DNA of 22,552 bases from JAGOTN01 sp964538345 (GTDB taxonomy: Bacteria > Patescibacteriota > Minisyncoccia > Phycocordibacterales > JAACPR01): NCBI GenBank assembly GCA_964538345.1, contig CAZIFF010000013.1, positions 1 through 22,552 on the forward strand. The letters run 5' to 3'. The notes below the pieces were generated by a model that saw only the letters and a list, made by a program, of their open reading frames with translations, did no database searches and was not told where the DNA came from. The position numbers and the translations under genes are program-made. Positions 13,291-19,759 of the stretch are shown piece by piece; the first letter of the stretch is position 1, and each line of letters opens with the position of its first letter.

Positions 13291-13558
13291 AAAAATAAAA
13301 AATGAAGCCGCGTACTCCAGACCATTTACGAGGGGAGAACTCGTAAGCGTGACAAGGGGTCACAGCAAGGTTTTGGAATACGCGGCTATTGTGGCGTTGC
13401 GGCCGTTGTGTCGAGGGGACAACACAACAAGAAAGAACAAAATTCGGTTCGAGGATGCATCGATTGTTGAGAAACCTCCAAACGACTTAGTAACCCAAAA
13501 AACAACAACCGATGCACCCTCTGGGGCTAGATTTGGAACCGTGTGAGCATCAAGCCTT
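13291..13558 (-). ncRNA. Structured RNA of unknown class between the hisS-like gene and rpsU
   Basis: On the minus strand, from 5' to 3', I can draw four helical parts. (1) CGGUUC pairs with GAACCG, with a 14-nt bulge, leading into a 19-bp helix pairing GAGGGUGCAUCGGUUGUUG with CAACAAUCGAUGCAUCCUC (13503-13521 with 13451-13469). (2) A hairpin GUUGUGU/ACACAAC (13405-13428). (3) A 14-bp closing stem AGCCGCGUAUUCCA/UGGAGUACGCGGCU (13374-13387 with 13306-13319). (4) Inside that stem, two hairpins, GUGAC/GUCAC and UUACGAG/CUCGUAA. The three non-Watson-Crick positions in the long helices are A-C mismatches on the plus strand but G-U pairs on the minus strand, which fixes the strand. UUCAUUUUUUAUUUUU follows the last stem as a terminator tail, and a promoter precedes it. 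GC is higher than in the neighbours. It does not match tmRNA, RNase P, SRP or 6S features that I can recall. Confidence 0.65.
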
Positions 13559-13564
13559 AAGTAA

Positions 13565-13592
13565 ATAATACAAACTATGGCAATTTTTGCAA
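13565..13592 (-). promoter_or_regulatory. Promoter of the ncRNA
   Basis: On the minus strand TTGCAA (13587-13592), a 16-base spacer and TATTAT (13565-13570) lie at the end of the hisS-like gene. Transcription should begin near 13558, about 15-20 bases before the first helix of the RNA. Confidence 0.5.
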
Positions 13593-14741
13593 GTACTCTA
13601 TCAAGTCTTTGATGTTAATAGCTGTTTGGCTGTGAGATTGAGTGTCACGCACTACAACACTGTTTTCCAAAGCTTCTTTTTGTCCCATGATTAAAAGGTA
13701 AGGTACTTTGAGCTTTTTAGCCTTTGCTATTTGGTTTGTAAGCTTATCTCTTGTGATTGTGTGGTATGTGGGTATTTTAGATTGTCTTAACATTTCCAAA
13801 ACTTTAAGACTTTTTAGTTTTGCTTGAAAACCAATTTGAATGAAAAAGAATTTTACCTTGTCTGGTTTTGGAAGTCTTGATGAAGGTACTTGTTTTGGTT
13901 TGCTGATTTTTAATGTTACACCAATACTTGGAAGATCTTTTTTGTGACCTGATTTTTTAGCAAGTTGATTGAATCTGCTACCTGTAGCTAAAATTTTGCC
14001 ATTCTTTTTGTCTATGATTGTGAAAACTGTATTGGTTGAATAGTGTGGATTACCTAAAATATCCTTATTAACGTCATAAGGAATTTCTTCTGAGTCCAAA
14101 AACTCGATAACTTCTTTGAAATTAGTTCGGTTGCTCTCTGTTAAGTAGTTTAAAGGAGAAGGAGAGTGGCTCTTTATTTCTGGTTTTAATGTTGTGCCAC
14201 AAGTCACTAATGCATGAGGGCCATCTTTAAAAAGTTGTCTGCAATCAGCATCCATTTCATTTAAATGTTTTTTGTAATAATTTGTTAATTCACGTAAAAA
14301 ATTTGGGAAAGATTCTTTTCCACCAACATTGTTGATTTCTAGTGCAATATCTTTATATCCTTCTTCATTTAGAATACACAGAGCTGTTTTGATTAGTATT
14401 GCTTCAGCAATTGATTTCGGTGTTCCGATGATTTGAAGTTGTATATTTTTTTCTCCCGCAACAGTTTTTCCAGACTTATTATTTGATTCACAATAAAGCA
14501 TTGCGGGATCGTGTATTTCAAAATCTTTATCTTTGTGAGATTTTATTAGAGCTATTTTATGTTCTACAGAAGGTAAGTCTGAATGTTCATAATTGATACC
14601 CTTTTTTATTTTTTCTGCGATATCTTTTTCTTCTTTTGTGATATCTGGTAAATCTATTGCATCAAAACCATAGTATTGAGAGATGACAAAGGCGTTTGAG
14701 ACTTGTTTGGCTTTTGAGTTTTTCTTTTGATCTTTGTTCAT
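13575..14741 (-). CDS. Histidyl-tRNA synthetase-like protein with degenerate catalytic motifs
   Basis: The layout is that of class II HisRS. YYGFDAIDLPDI (23-34) matches the motif 1 end. LQIIGTPKSIAEAILI (102-117) and ALEINNVGG (133-141) match the region after motif 2. TNTVF (236-240) and GSRFNQLAKKSG (254-265) follow, then a His/Gly/Thr/Pro-type anticodon-binding domain (about 293-388, YLLIMGQKEALENSVVVRD). Key residues are missing. LRPExT is not found. Motif 2 FRxExPxxGRxREF reads MLYCESNNKSGKTVAGEK. The histidine motif RGLDYY reads GNPHYS. The motif 3 Arg is replaced (SIGVTLKIS). It may be a tRNA-binding or regulatory paralog, comparable to but not the same as HisZ or eukaryotic GCN2 domains. 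It may instead be a very divergent HisRS. It is coupled to lepB with one base between. Confidence 0.75.
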   Translation of the reverse strand: MNKDQKKNSKAKQVSNAFVISQYYGFDAIDLPDITKEEKDIAEKIKKGINYEHSDLPSVEHKIALIKSHKDKDFEIHDPAMLYCESNNKSGKTVAGEKNIQLQIIGTPKSIAEAILIKTALCILNEEGYKDIALEINNVGGKESFPNFLRELTNYYKKHLNEMDADCRQLFKDGPHALVTCGTTLKPEIKSHSPSPLNYLTESNRTNFKEVIEFLDSEEIPYDVNKDILGNPHYSTNTVFTIIDKKNGKILATGSRFNQLAKKSGHKKDLPSIGVTLKISKPKQVPSSRLPKPDKVKFFFIQIGFQAKLKSLKVLEMLRQSKIPTYHTITRDKLTNQIAKAKKLKVPYLLIMGQKEALENSVVVRDTQSHSQTAINIKDLIEYLQKLP

Positions 14742-14742
14742 A

Positions 14743-15285
14743 CTAATTTATTTCACCAGGTAAAAATCCTGCTTTATCAACAGGTAATAATCTTAACCAA
14801 GCTCGGCCTGTAATCATATCTCGTTTTAATGGTCCCCAAATTCTAGAGTCGAGTGAAGCTAGGCGATTGTCTCCCATAACAAAGTATTCATCATTTCCCA
14901 GAGTCGTTTCTTGATTGCTTTCTCTGTGCATTTTTATATATGGTTCATTTAGAGTGATTTCTGTGCCATCTGTCATTGTGACTATAACACTGGTCCCATC
15001 TATTTTAATTTTTTCATTTGGTAAACCAATAATTCTTTTTATAAAAAATTTTGAAGGATCTTGAGGATATTTGAAAATAATAACGTCACCACGCATTGGA
15101 TCTTCGAATTTATAAGAAAGTTGGTCGATTATTAAGTATTCTCCAGTATGAAATGTAGGGAACATTGACTCGCCACTTACTATAAAAGGCTGAGCGATAA
15201 ACATCCTTATAGGAATCACGATAATTGCAGCAATAATGGCAAATGTGATGAGTTCTTTGAAAAAATTAGCTGGTTTTTGATCCAT
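14743..15285 (-). CDS. lepB: Signal peptidase I
   Basis: The protein has one N-terminal membrane segment (about 12-30, ITFAIIAAIIVIPIRMFI), then SGESMFPT with the nucleophile Ser40, RGDVIIF, and KFFIKRIIG with the general base Lys83. MGDNRLASLDSRIWG is box E. This is the Ser-Lys protease that removes signal peptides from exported proteins outside the membrane. At 180 residues it is a normal length for the single-TM type. It is first in the minus-strand core run. On that strand a TTGCAG and a TAGAAT 18 bases apart lie in the 77-bp gap shared with pth and could be its promoter. The hisS-like ATG follows its stop by one base. Confidence 0.96.
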   Translation of the reverse strand: MDQKPANFFKELITFAIIAAIIVIPIRMFIAQPFIVSGESMFPTFHTGEYLIIDQLSYKFEDPMRGDVIIFKYPQDPSKFFIKRIIGLPNEKIKIDGTSVIVTMTDGTEITLNEPYIKMHRESNQETTLGNDEYFVMGDNRLASLDSRIWGPLKRDMITGRAWLRLLPVDKAGFLPGEIN

Positions 15286-15362
15286 AGAATATTTGTTGAG
15301 GTTATTCTAATATACTTTGTGCTATTACTGCAAATTTTTCACTTTTTAGTAGCAGTGATACA

Positions 15363-15968
15363 ATGCAAAATATGAAAATAATTGTTGGTTTAGGAAATCC
15401 AGACGCTGAATATGTTCAAACTCGCCACAATGTTGGTAGAGATTTTTTGGAAATTTTCAGAAAGAAAAATAAATTTGAAGATTGGGCTTTTCATAAGAAA
15501 TCAAATTCTTTAATTTCAGAAGGGGATTTAGAAGGTGAAAAAGTTATGTTGATTTTGCCTCAGGGTTATATGAATAATTCTGGAAAGTCACTTGTGTCTT
15601 TTGTGAAAAATAAAAAACAAGCGAGTGCAACTTTAGTTATTTATGATGATTTAGATTTAGGTGTTGGTAGATTAAAGCTTTCTTTTAATAAAAGTTCTGG
15701 TGGACATAAAGGAGTAGAATCAATTATTAAAAATTTAAAGACACAAGAATTTCCAAGATTGCGTGTTGGTATTGCACCTGTAACACCAAGTGGAAAAGTA
15801 AAAAAAGTTTCAGGCGATGAAGCAGTAAAAAAGCATGTGCTTTCAAAATTCAAACCATCTGAAGCCGAGGAAATTAAAAAAGTTGAAAAGAATGTTTTAA
15901 AAGCGATTGCTTTGATAGTGGAAAAGGGGCATATGTTGGCCTCTAATGATGTTAATTCGTGGAATTGA
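15363..15968 (+). CDS. pth: Peptidyl-tRNA hydrolase
   Basis: IIVGLGNPDAEYVQTRHNVG (6-25) carries the family Asn12 and catalytic His22. Next come YMNNSG (69-74), YDDLDLGVG (94-102, with the conserved Asp) and SSGGHKGVESI (111-121). Pth frees tRNA from prematurely released peptidyl-tRNA in the cytoplasm. In most bacterial enzymes the last motif is GGHNG; here the Asn is Lys116, a substitution at a peptide-contacting position in E. coli Pth. At 201 residues it is normal. The ATG at 15363 or a second ATG at 15372 could start translation; the conserved part begins right after the second. There is no ribosome binding site. Confidence 0.95.
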   Translation: MQNMKIIVGLGNPDAEYVQTRHNVGRDFLEIFRKKNKFEDWAFHKKSNSLISEGDLEGEKVMLILPQGYMNNSGKSLVSFVKNKKQASATLVIYDDLDLGVGRLKLSFNKSSGGHKGVESIIKNLKTQEFPRLRVGIAPVTPSGKVKKVSGDEAVKKHVLSKFKPSEAEEIKKVEKNVLKAIALIVEKGHMLASNDVNSWN

Positions 15969-16010
15969 CTTCTACAAAATTTTTTGAAATAATATACACT
16001 GTATTACGAC

Positions 16011-16052
16011 AAAAAGGTTCCGAAAGGTGTTTGTGCCTGAGGACCCTTTTTT
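16011..16052. terminator. Bidirectional terminator between pth and the NYN gene
   Basis: AAAAAGGTTCC pairs with GGACCCTTTTT (one mismatch), and a small inner hairpin (AGGT/GCCT) fills the loop. T-runs flank it on both strands, so it can end both convergent genes. The right arm overlaps the NYN stop codon at 16051. The plus-strand tail is T6-A-T3, not the T6CT4 form. Confidence 0.75.
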
Positions 16053-16536
16053 ATTTATATTCTATGTATTTTTTAAAGTTATTTATGTAGTCGAATTTCA
16101 TAGAACTAAGGTTTTTATAAAGAGAGGAAGAATTTTTTGTCGGAAACAAAATCTTTTCAAGTTTCTTTTTGTAAATTAAATAATCAACAGTGTTTTTATA
16201 ATCTCCATCTCCTGAAACTAAAATTATTTTTTCAAACTGAACATTCTCGGCAATTAATTTCATGATATTAAAAATAATATCTGAATCAACATTACCTTTC
16301 TTTAAGGAGTTCATTTGAGGGTTATGGTTTTTGAAAAATAAAATAAAACCTGAATTGTTTAATTTTTTATAGAGCTTATCTTCTTTCTCAGAAAAGTAAC
16401 CAATAAAATAATATGCTTTATCTACTCTGTATTTTTCCTTTAAATAGATTTGGAATTTTTGATAATCAATCTTCCATCCGTTGCTAATAGAGCCCATGTG
16501 TAAATTCTGTCCATCAATAAAAGCTATATTTTTCAA
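16051..16536 (-). CDS. NYN-domain (PIN-like, LabA/DUF88) putative ribonuclease
   Basis: The NYN pattern is clear: IAFIDGQNLHMG at the N-terminus (Asp8, Asn11), KGNVDSDIIFNIMKLI (80-95, Asp84 and Asp86) and IILVSGDGDYKNTVDYLI (104-121, Asp110 and Asp112). These acidic residues form the metal site of PIN-like nucleases, so RNA cleavage is the family expectation. The target is unknown. At 161 residues it is a single-domain protein with no fused RNA-binding domain. It is AT-rich and flanked on both sides by genes in the opposite direction. Related stand-alone NYN proteins are common in candidate-phyla genomes, and a defence or RNA-decay role would be speculation. Confidence 0.88.
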   Translation of the reverse strand: MKNIAFIDGQNLHMGSISNGWKIDYQKFQIYLKEKYRVDKAYYFIGYFSEKEDKLYKKLNNSGFILFFKNHNPQMNSLKKGNVDSDIIFNIMKLIAENVQFEKIILVSGDGDYKNTVDYLIYKKKLEKILFPTKNSSSLYKNLSSMKFDYINNFKKYIEYK

Positions 16537-16599
16537 AACGAAAACATACTATCAGGTGGTTAATAAAATTTTGATAAAAAAGATCTAAAATCTAAAAAA

Positions 16600-16654
16600 T
16601 TGACTTAGGGTATAAATTATTGTAGTTTTTCACATGAACGGCCATAAAAAGGCC
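16600..16654 (+). promoter_or_regulatory. Promoter and leader hairpin of the orphan-family gene
   Basis: TTGACT (16600-16605), 17 bases, TAGTTT (16623-16628). The predicted leader of about 57 bases contains the hairpin GGCC-ATAAAAA-GGCC (16640-16654). A ribosome binding site AAAGGA follows, about 10 bases before the ATG at 16692. This leadered layout contrasts with the near-leaderless starts elsewhere in the window. Confidence 0.5.
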
Positions 16655-16691
16655 ACAGTTAATAACAATAAAAATAGAAAGGATACTGACC

Positions 16692-17273
16692 ATGAATACA
16701 GAAAACATGCTCGGTAAGATCGTGAAAGGATCGATGACGGTTCCGGCCGATTGGCTGGGAACTCTCGTTGATTTGTTTGAGAAACTGAATTCAAGCAGAG
16801 GCGCTAAGTTGATGTGTGGTTTGAGGAGTCTTCTGAGAGGGGAGATGACTCTTATAAAACACATCATCGACTGTGACGTCCAACCATTCATTCCAAAGGG
16901 ATGGAGAATAGATGAGCACCGCAAAGGCGGGCAGTTGGAGTGGAGTTCTGCAAAAATTTTACTCTATACACCTGAAGTCCAGGAGGTTGAGTACATTTTT
17001 GGTAACGCTCTTCGAAAAGAGTTGACCGGAAAGCGTGTCCTGAACGCTTGTGTTCTGGATTATTTGCTTGATAATCCTCACCTTATTCCTGAGGAGTGGA
17101 AAAATAAGCGTGTTTTCTTCTGGGGAACGGTTTATCTCGACTGCAATCGTTACTCGTGTGTCCGGTACCTTTTTTGTAACGATTTGGGTGAGTGGAACTG
17201 GGACGTTTTCTGGCTCAGTCGTGCCTTGTACAAAAATTCTCCCGCGGCGTGTTTTCAAGAAGAAAGAAACTAA
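16692..17273 (+). CDS. Orphan small protein family of Patescibacteria, unknown function
   Basis: The protein has a recognisable but unnamed pattern: FIPKGWRIDEHRKGGQLEW (about 66-84), LNACVLDYLLDNPHLIPEEW (about 116-135), VFFWGTVY, then WDVFWLSRALYKNSPAACF at the C-terminus. I recall very similar proteins in multiple copies in Parcubacteria genomes, always as hypothetical. That is memory, not a search. It is soluble, rich in Trp and aromatic residues, and has no obvious catalytic triad. At 193 residues it starts at an ATG with a good AAAGGA ribosome binding site. GC is higher than in nearby core genes (28 of 60 at 16861-16920). It carries the T6CT4 terminator of the cassette genes. Confidence 0.8.
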   Translation: MNTENMLGKIVKGSMTVPADWLGTLVDLFEKLNSSRGAKLMCGLRSLLRGEMTLIKHIIDCDVQPFIPKGWRIDEHRKGGQLEWSSAKILLYTPEVQEVEYIFGNALRKELTGKRVLNACVLDYLLDNPHLIPEEWKNKRVFFWGTVYLDCNRYSCVRYLFCNDLGEWNWDVFWLSRALYKNSPAACFQEERN

Positions 17274-17304
17274 GACAGTTCGCCTGTGGTCTAAGAATTT
17301 TGAT

Positions 17305-17346
17305 ACCGCACCATGCTGATTTCATTGGCGCGGTGTTTTTTCTTTT
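17305..17346 (+). terminator. Intrinsic terminator, T6CT4 tail
   Basis: ACCGCACC pairs with GGCGCGGT (one A-C mismatch) around a 14-base loop, followed by G and TTTTTTCTTTT. It serves the orphan-family gene. Confidence 0.8.
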
Positions 17347-17364
17347 AAATTTCTAAAATAAAAA

Positions 17365-17440
17365 CAAAAACCCCGCAGATATTTTTTGAAAACGGTTGGG
17401 TTTAGGCCTGGGTTTTCAAAAAATATCTGCGGGGTTTTTG
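17365..17440. terminator. 29-bp perfect hairpin at the rpsA 3' end
   Basis: CAAAAACCCCGCAGATATTT (17365-17384) begins a 29-base arm that pairs perfectly with 17412-17440 around an 18-base loop. On the minus strand it starts eight bases past the rpsA stop and ends GCGGGGTTTTTG-TTTTTA, a good terminator. The perfect 29-bp stem is longer than termination needs and could also protect mRNA from 3' decay. Confidence 0.75.
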
Positions 17441-17448
17441 CTATTTGT

Positions 17449-18522
17449 TTAGTCTAACTTTGTAGAAAGTGTCATTCTTTGTTCTTTTGGTTCAAATAAT
17501 GAAATCTTAAAGTCGTATCTCTTTCCAAGTTCTAATTTGTTTTTCAAATCTTCTTCACTTTCAAATTCTGAAATGTGAATTAGACCCGCAACACCTTCTT
17601 CAATAGAAGCAAGCGCACCGTGCTTGTTGTATTTGATGATAACACCCTTAACAACATCACCTTTATTGTATTTCTTAGCTGCGCTACCCCAAGGATTTTC
17701 TTTAAGTTGTTTGATTGAAAGTGAGACTTTTCCGTCTTTAATTTCAATAATTTTAACTTTTACAGAATCACCAACTGCGAAAAATTGTCTTGGATCTTCT
17801 ACAAGAGCCCAATCGATTTCTGAAATGTGTACCAATCCTTCAAGACCTTCTCGAAGTTTTACAAAGATTCCAAAATCAACTGCACCTGTAACTTCACCTT
17901 GTACAACATCTCCAACTTTGAATGTATCTGTAATTTTTTCTCCTGATGATTCACCTGCATCTTTTTCTGAGAAGATTAGTTTTCCATCATCTTCAGTTGC
18001 ACCAATAACTGTTACAACTAATTTTTGACCAACAAGTTTTTGAAGTTCTTCAAGAATTCTTTCTTTATCACCATCTTGAACTCGTGGATAATTTTCAGGC
18101 TTTAATTGTGAAGCTGGCAAAAATCCTTGAACTCCTTGCCATGAAAGCAGAAGACCACCTTTATTTGCGTCTTGAATTGTAAGTTCAAGCGGAGTTTTGT
18201 TTTTAATTGCTTCTTCGATTTCACCCCAGATAATAGCTTGTTTAGCTTCTTTTACTGAAAGTTCAATGTATCCAGATTGTCCGCCAATTTCTACTACTTT
18301 AGCTGTAACAATGTCCCCAACGTGAAGTTTTCTTACTAAATCACGAGCAACAATGTATTCTCGTCCAAAAATAATACCTGTTCCAAATGGAGGAAGGTCA
18401 ATGTAAACAGCTGATTTATCAAGAGCTATTACTTTTCCTTCAACCAAGTCTCCTTCAGAAGGAGGATTTGGAGCATCAACTACCAATTTGGTCATAAGAC
18501 CATCTTTCAAATCTTTTTCCAT
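17449..18522 (-). CDS. rpsA: 30S ribosomal protein S1 (four S1 domains)
   Basis: Four S1 (OB-fold) RNA-binding repeats are visible: about 18-87 (GDLVEGKVIALDKSAVYIDL), a diverged one at about 88-185 with VQGFLPASQL, about 197-270 (GDVVQGEVTGAVDFGIFVKL, GLVHISEIDW) and about 281-354 (GDVVKGVIIKYNKHGALASI, GLIHISEFES). Bacterial S1 unwinds and holds mRNA on the 30S subunit. The 357 residues and four domains match the short S1 of many non-proteobacteria (E. coli has six domains, 557 aa). Repeats 1-2 resemble the ribosome-anchoring pair. The 178-bp upstream gap holds no gene. I see no clear promoter in it, only a TTGAT/ATCAA inverted repeat near 18630-18650. Confidence 0.93.
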   Translation of the reverse strand: MEKDLKDGLMTKLVVDAPNPPSEGDLVEGKVIALDKSAVYIDLPPFGTGIIFGREYIVARDLVRKLHVGDIVTAKVVEIGGQSGYIELSVKEAKQAIIWGEIEEAIKNKTPLELTIQDANKGGLLLSWQGVQGFLPASQLKPENYPRVQDGDKERILEELQKLVGQKLVVTVIGATEDDGKLIFSEKDAGESSGEKITDTFKVGDVVQGEVTGAVDFGIFVKLREGLEGLVHISEIDWALVEDPRQFFAVGDSVKVKIIEIKDGKVSLSIKQLKENPWGSAAKKYNKGDVVKGVIIKYNKHGALASIEEGVAGLIHISEFESEEDLKNKLELGKRYDFKISLFEPKEQRMTLSTKLD

Positions 18523-18681
18523 AATTTTTTATTTTGTAATGTCGCAAAGTGTTCTATACGCCCATTTCTCAACATAATCCTTAGAAGCGGACTATGCATT
18601 TCTTTGTCTTGGTATAGGGTTAACACCTTTTGATGCTTGTAATATCAAGCCTTGAAAGTATATATAAATATGGCTAAAAGT

Positions 18682-18719
18682 AAAGAAAAATCGCTCATTC
18701 CTAATAAGGGGAAGAACGA
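18682..18719 (-). terminator. Intrinsic terminator enclosing the stop of the 114-aa gene
   Basis: On the minus strand TCGTTC-TTCC pairs with GGAA-(T)-GAGCGA (one G-U pair, one bulged T), followed by TTTTTCTTT. The stop codon (18701-18703) lies within the hairpin. The tail is a short form of the T6CT4 type. Confidence 0.7.
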
Positions 18720-19045
18720 CAGTTGCAATGTTCAATGTGTTTCAAAATTATCTCGGCCTGTTTTCTTGAAAAAAATTCTGTTTCAGTGCGACGTAGTGTA
18801 CACACGAAATCTAAAATTTGATTGCGAGAAGGTTCTTTTCCTTTTGAATTTATGAAAGCATTGACTCTGGTGATTGCTTCACTAACATCTAGGGTTTCTG
18901 GGGAGACTCTCGTTGAAGCCAGTGACAGTCGATGTCGGTTTTTTTCATACACAGGGTACTGTTTGGGCCAAGTGAACATTGCCCTGAAACCAAAACCTAC
19001 TGCAAAGCAGGCAACTATTGTTGAAAGAACTATGTCGTTACTCAT
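18701..19045 (-). CDS. Small one-TM protein, unknown function
   Basis: This 114-residue protein begins MSNDIVLSTIVACFAVGFGF, a single hydrophobic segment probably serving as a membrane anchor. A basic region (PKQYPVYEKNRHRLSLAS) and a cytoplasmic-looking helical tail follow, ending with a Cys-rich HIEHCNCRSSPY. I recognise no family. Opposite-strand frames in the same stretch are open, but this one is favoured because its stop is built into a minus-strand terminator and a TATAAT (about 19064-19069) lies upstream on the same strand. An ATG six codons further upstream is possible. The start at 19045 puts the hydrophobic segment directly at the N-terminus. It is flanked by rpsA and the MBL gene. 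Confidence 0.55.
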   Translation of the reverse strand: MSNDIVLSTIVACFAVGFGFRAMFTWPKQYPVYEKNRHRLSLASTRVSPETLDVSEAITRVNAFINSKGKEPSRNQILDFVCTLRRTETEFFSRKQAEIILKHIEHCNCRSSPY

Positions 19046-19106
19046 TGCGCAATAAAGTAACATTATAAACTGATATAGTCAACTCTTAGATTTTTTTAAA
19101 CTTTGA

Positions 19107-19112
19107 TATAAT
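19107..19112 (+). promoter_or_regulatory. -10 box (TATAAT) of the MBL-fold gene
   Basis: TATAAT ends nine bases before the ATG at 19121, so the predicted transcript has a leader of two or three bases. There is no Shine-Dalgarno sequence and no clear -35 box. Confidence 0.5.
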
Positions 19113-19120
19113 GTTCAACT

Positions 19121-19759
19121 ATGATTGTCACATTTGGCGGAGCAGAATTTGTAAAAATTACACACGGAGATCTTACTGTTGCTATTAATCCTATTTCTAA
19201 AGAATCAAAATTAAAAAGTGCCAGCTTTGGTGCAGACCTTTGTCTTATTACTACAAATCATCCAGACATGAACGGCGCCGACACTGTTGCTCGTGGAGAT
19301 AAAAAGCCATTTGTAATTAAAGGTCCTGGAGAATATGAATTTAGAGAAATGTTTATTGAAGGTTTTCTTTCAAAAACAAATTACGACGGAAAAGAAAGAA
19401 TCAATACTATTTATGCAATGGAGATAGATAAGATGAACATTGTTTTTCTTGGCGCACACGGTGAGGCAGATGTTTCAAATGAAGTGAAAGAAGAATTGGG
19501 AGATATTGATATTTTGTTTGTGCCAATTGGTGGTGAAGGTGTTCTTGATCCTCAAGAAGCTTATAAGTTGGCTGTAAAAAGAGAGCCAAAAGTTATTATT
19601 CCAATTCACTTTGGTTCTGTTGGTGAAAAAGATGCTCTAAAAAAATTCTTAGAAGAAGGTGGTGCTGAAGATACAAAATCAGTTGATAAATTAACAGTTA
19701 AATCAAAAGATTTAATAGGCAAACAAGGTGAAATTATAGTTTTGGAACCATCAAATTAA
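19121..19759 (+). CDS. MBL-fold (Lactamase_B_3 / UlaG-like) protein lacking the usual metal motif
   Basis: The beta-lactamase-fold pattern is visible: MIVTFGGAEFVKITHGDLTV, GPGEYEF (68-74), MNIVFLGAHGE (105-115), DIDILFVPIGGEG (128-140) and VIIPIHFG (158-165). In active members the first motif is HxHxDH. Here the region reads TTNHPDMN (44-51), so most metal-ligand His residues are lost, though His164 of PIHFG remains. The fold may be kept for binding, not for hydrolysis. At 212 residues it is short but complete. The next gene starts at the base after its stop, and gyrA follows that, so these three form a unit. Confidence 0.85.
   Translation: MIVTFGGAEFVKITHGDLTVAINPISKESKLKSASFGADLCLITTNHPDMNGADTVARGDKKPFVIKGPGEYEFREMFIEGFLSKTNYDGKERINTIYAMEIDKMNIVFLGAHGEADVSNEVKEELGDIDILFVPIGGEGVLDPQEAYKLAVKREPKVIIPIHFGSVGEKDALKKFLEEGGAEDTKSVDKLTVKSKDLIGKQGEIIVLEPSN

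Noticed and set aside
13440..13470. tRNA T-arm-like GGTTCGA
   Set aside because: It is explained by the long RNA helix, and no cloverleaf can be drawn around it.
13349..13546. 65-aa plus-strand open frame
   Set aside because: It lies within the structured RNA, on the opposite strand, and its sequence shows no protein-like pattern or start signal.
13291..13558. tmRNA or RNase P RNA as the identity of the RNA before rpsU
   Set aside because: There is no paired 5'/3' acceptor with a T-arm near the 3' end, no tag frame, and no GAGGAAAGUCC or ACAGAA-type conserved blocks. GGCUU near 13555 can pair with AAGCC near 13287, but this is too short to support tmRNA.
18652..19055. Two plus-strand open frames (67 and 77 aa)
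   Set aside because: They overlap the minus-strand small gene, which has a membrane segment, an upstream TATAAT and a matching terminator. The plus frames have none of these.
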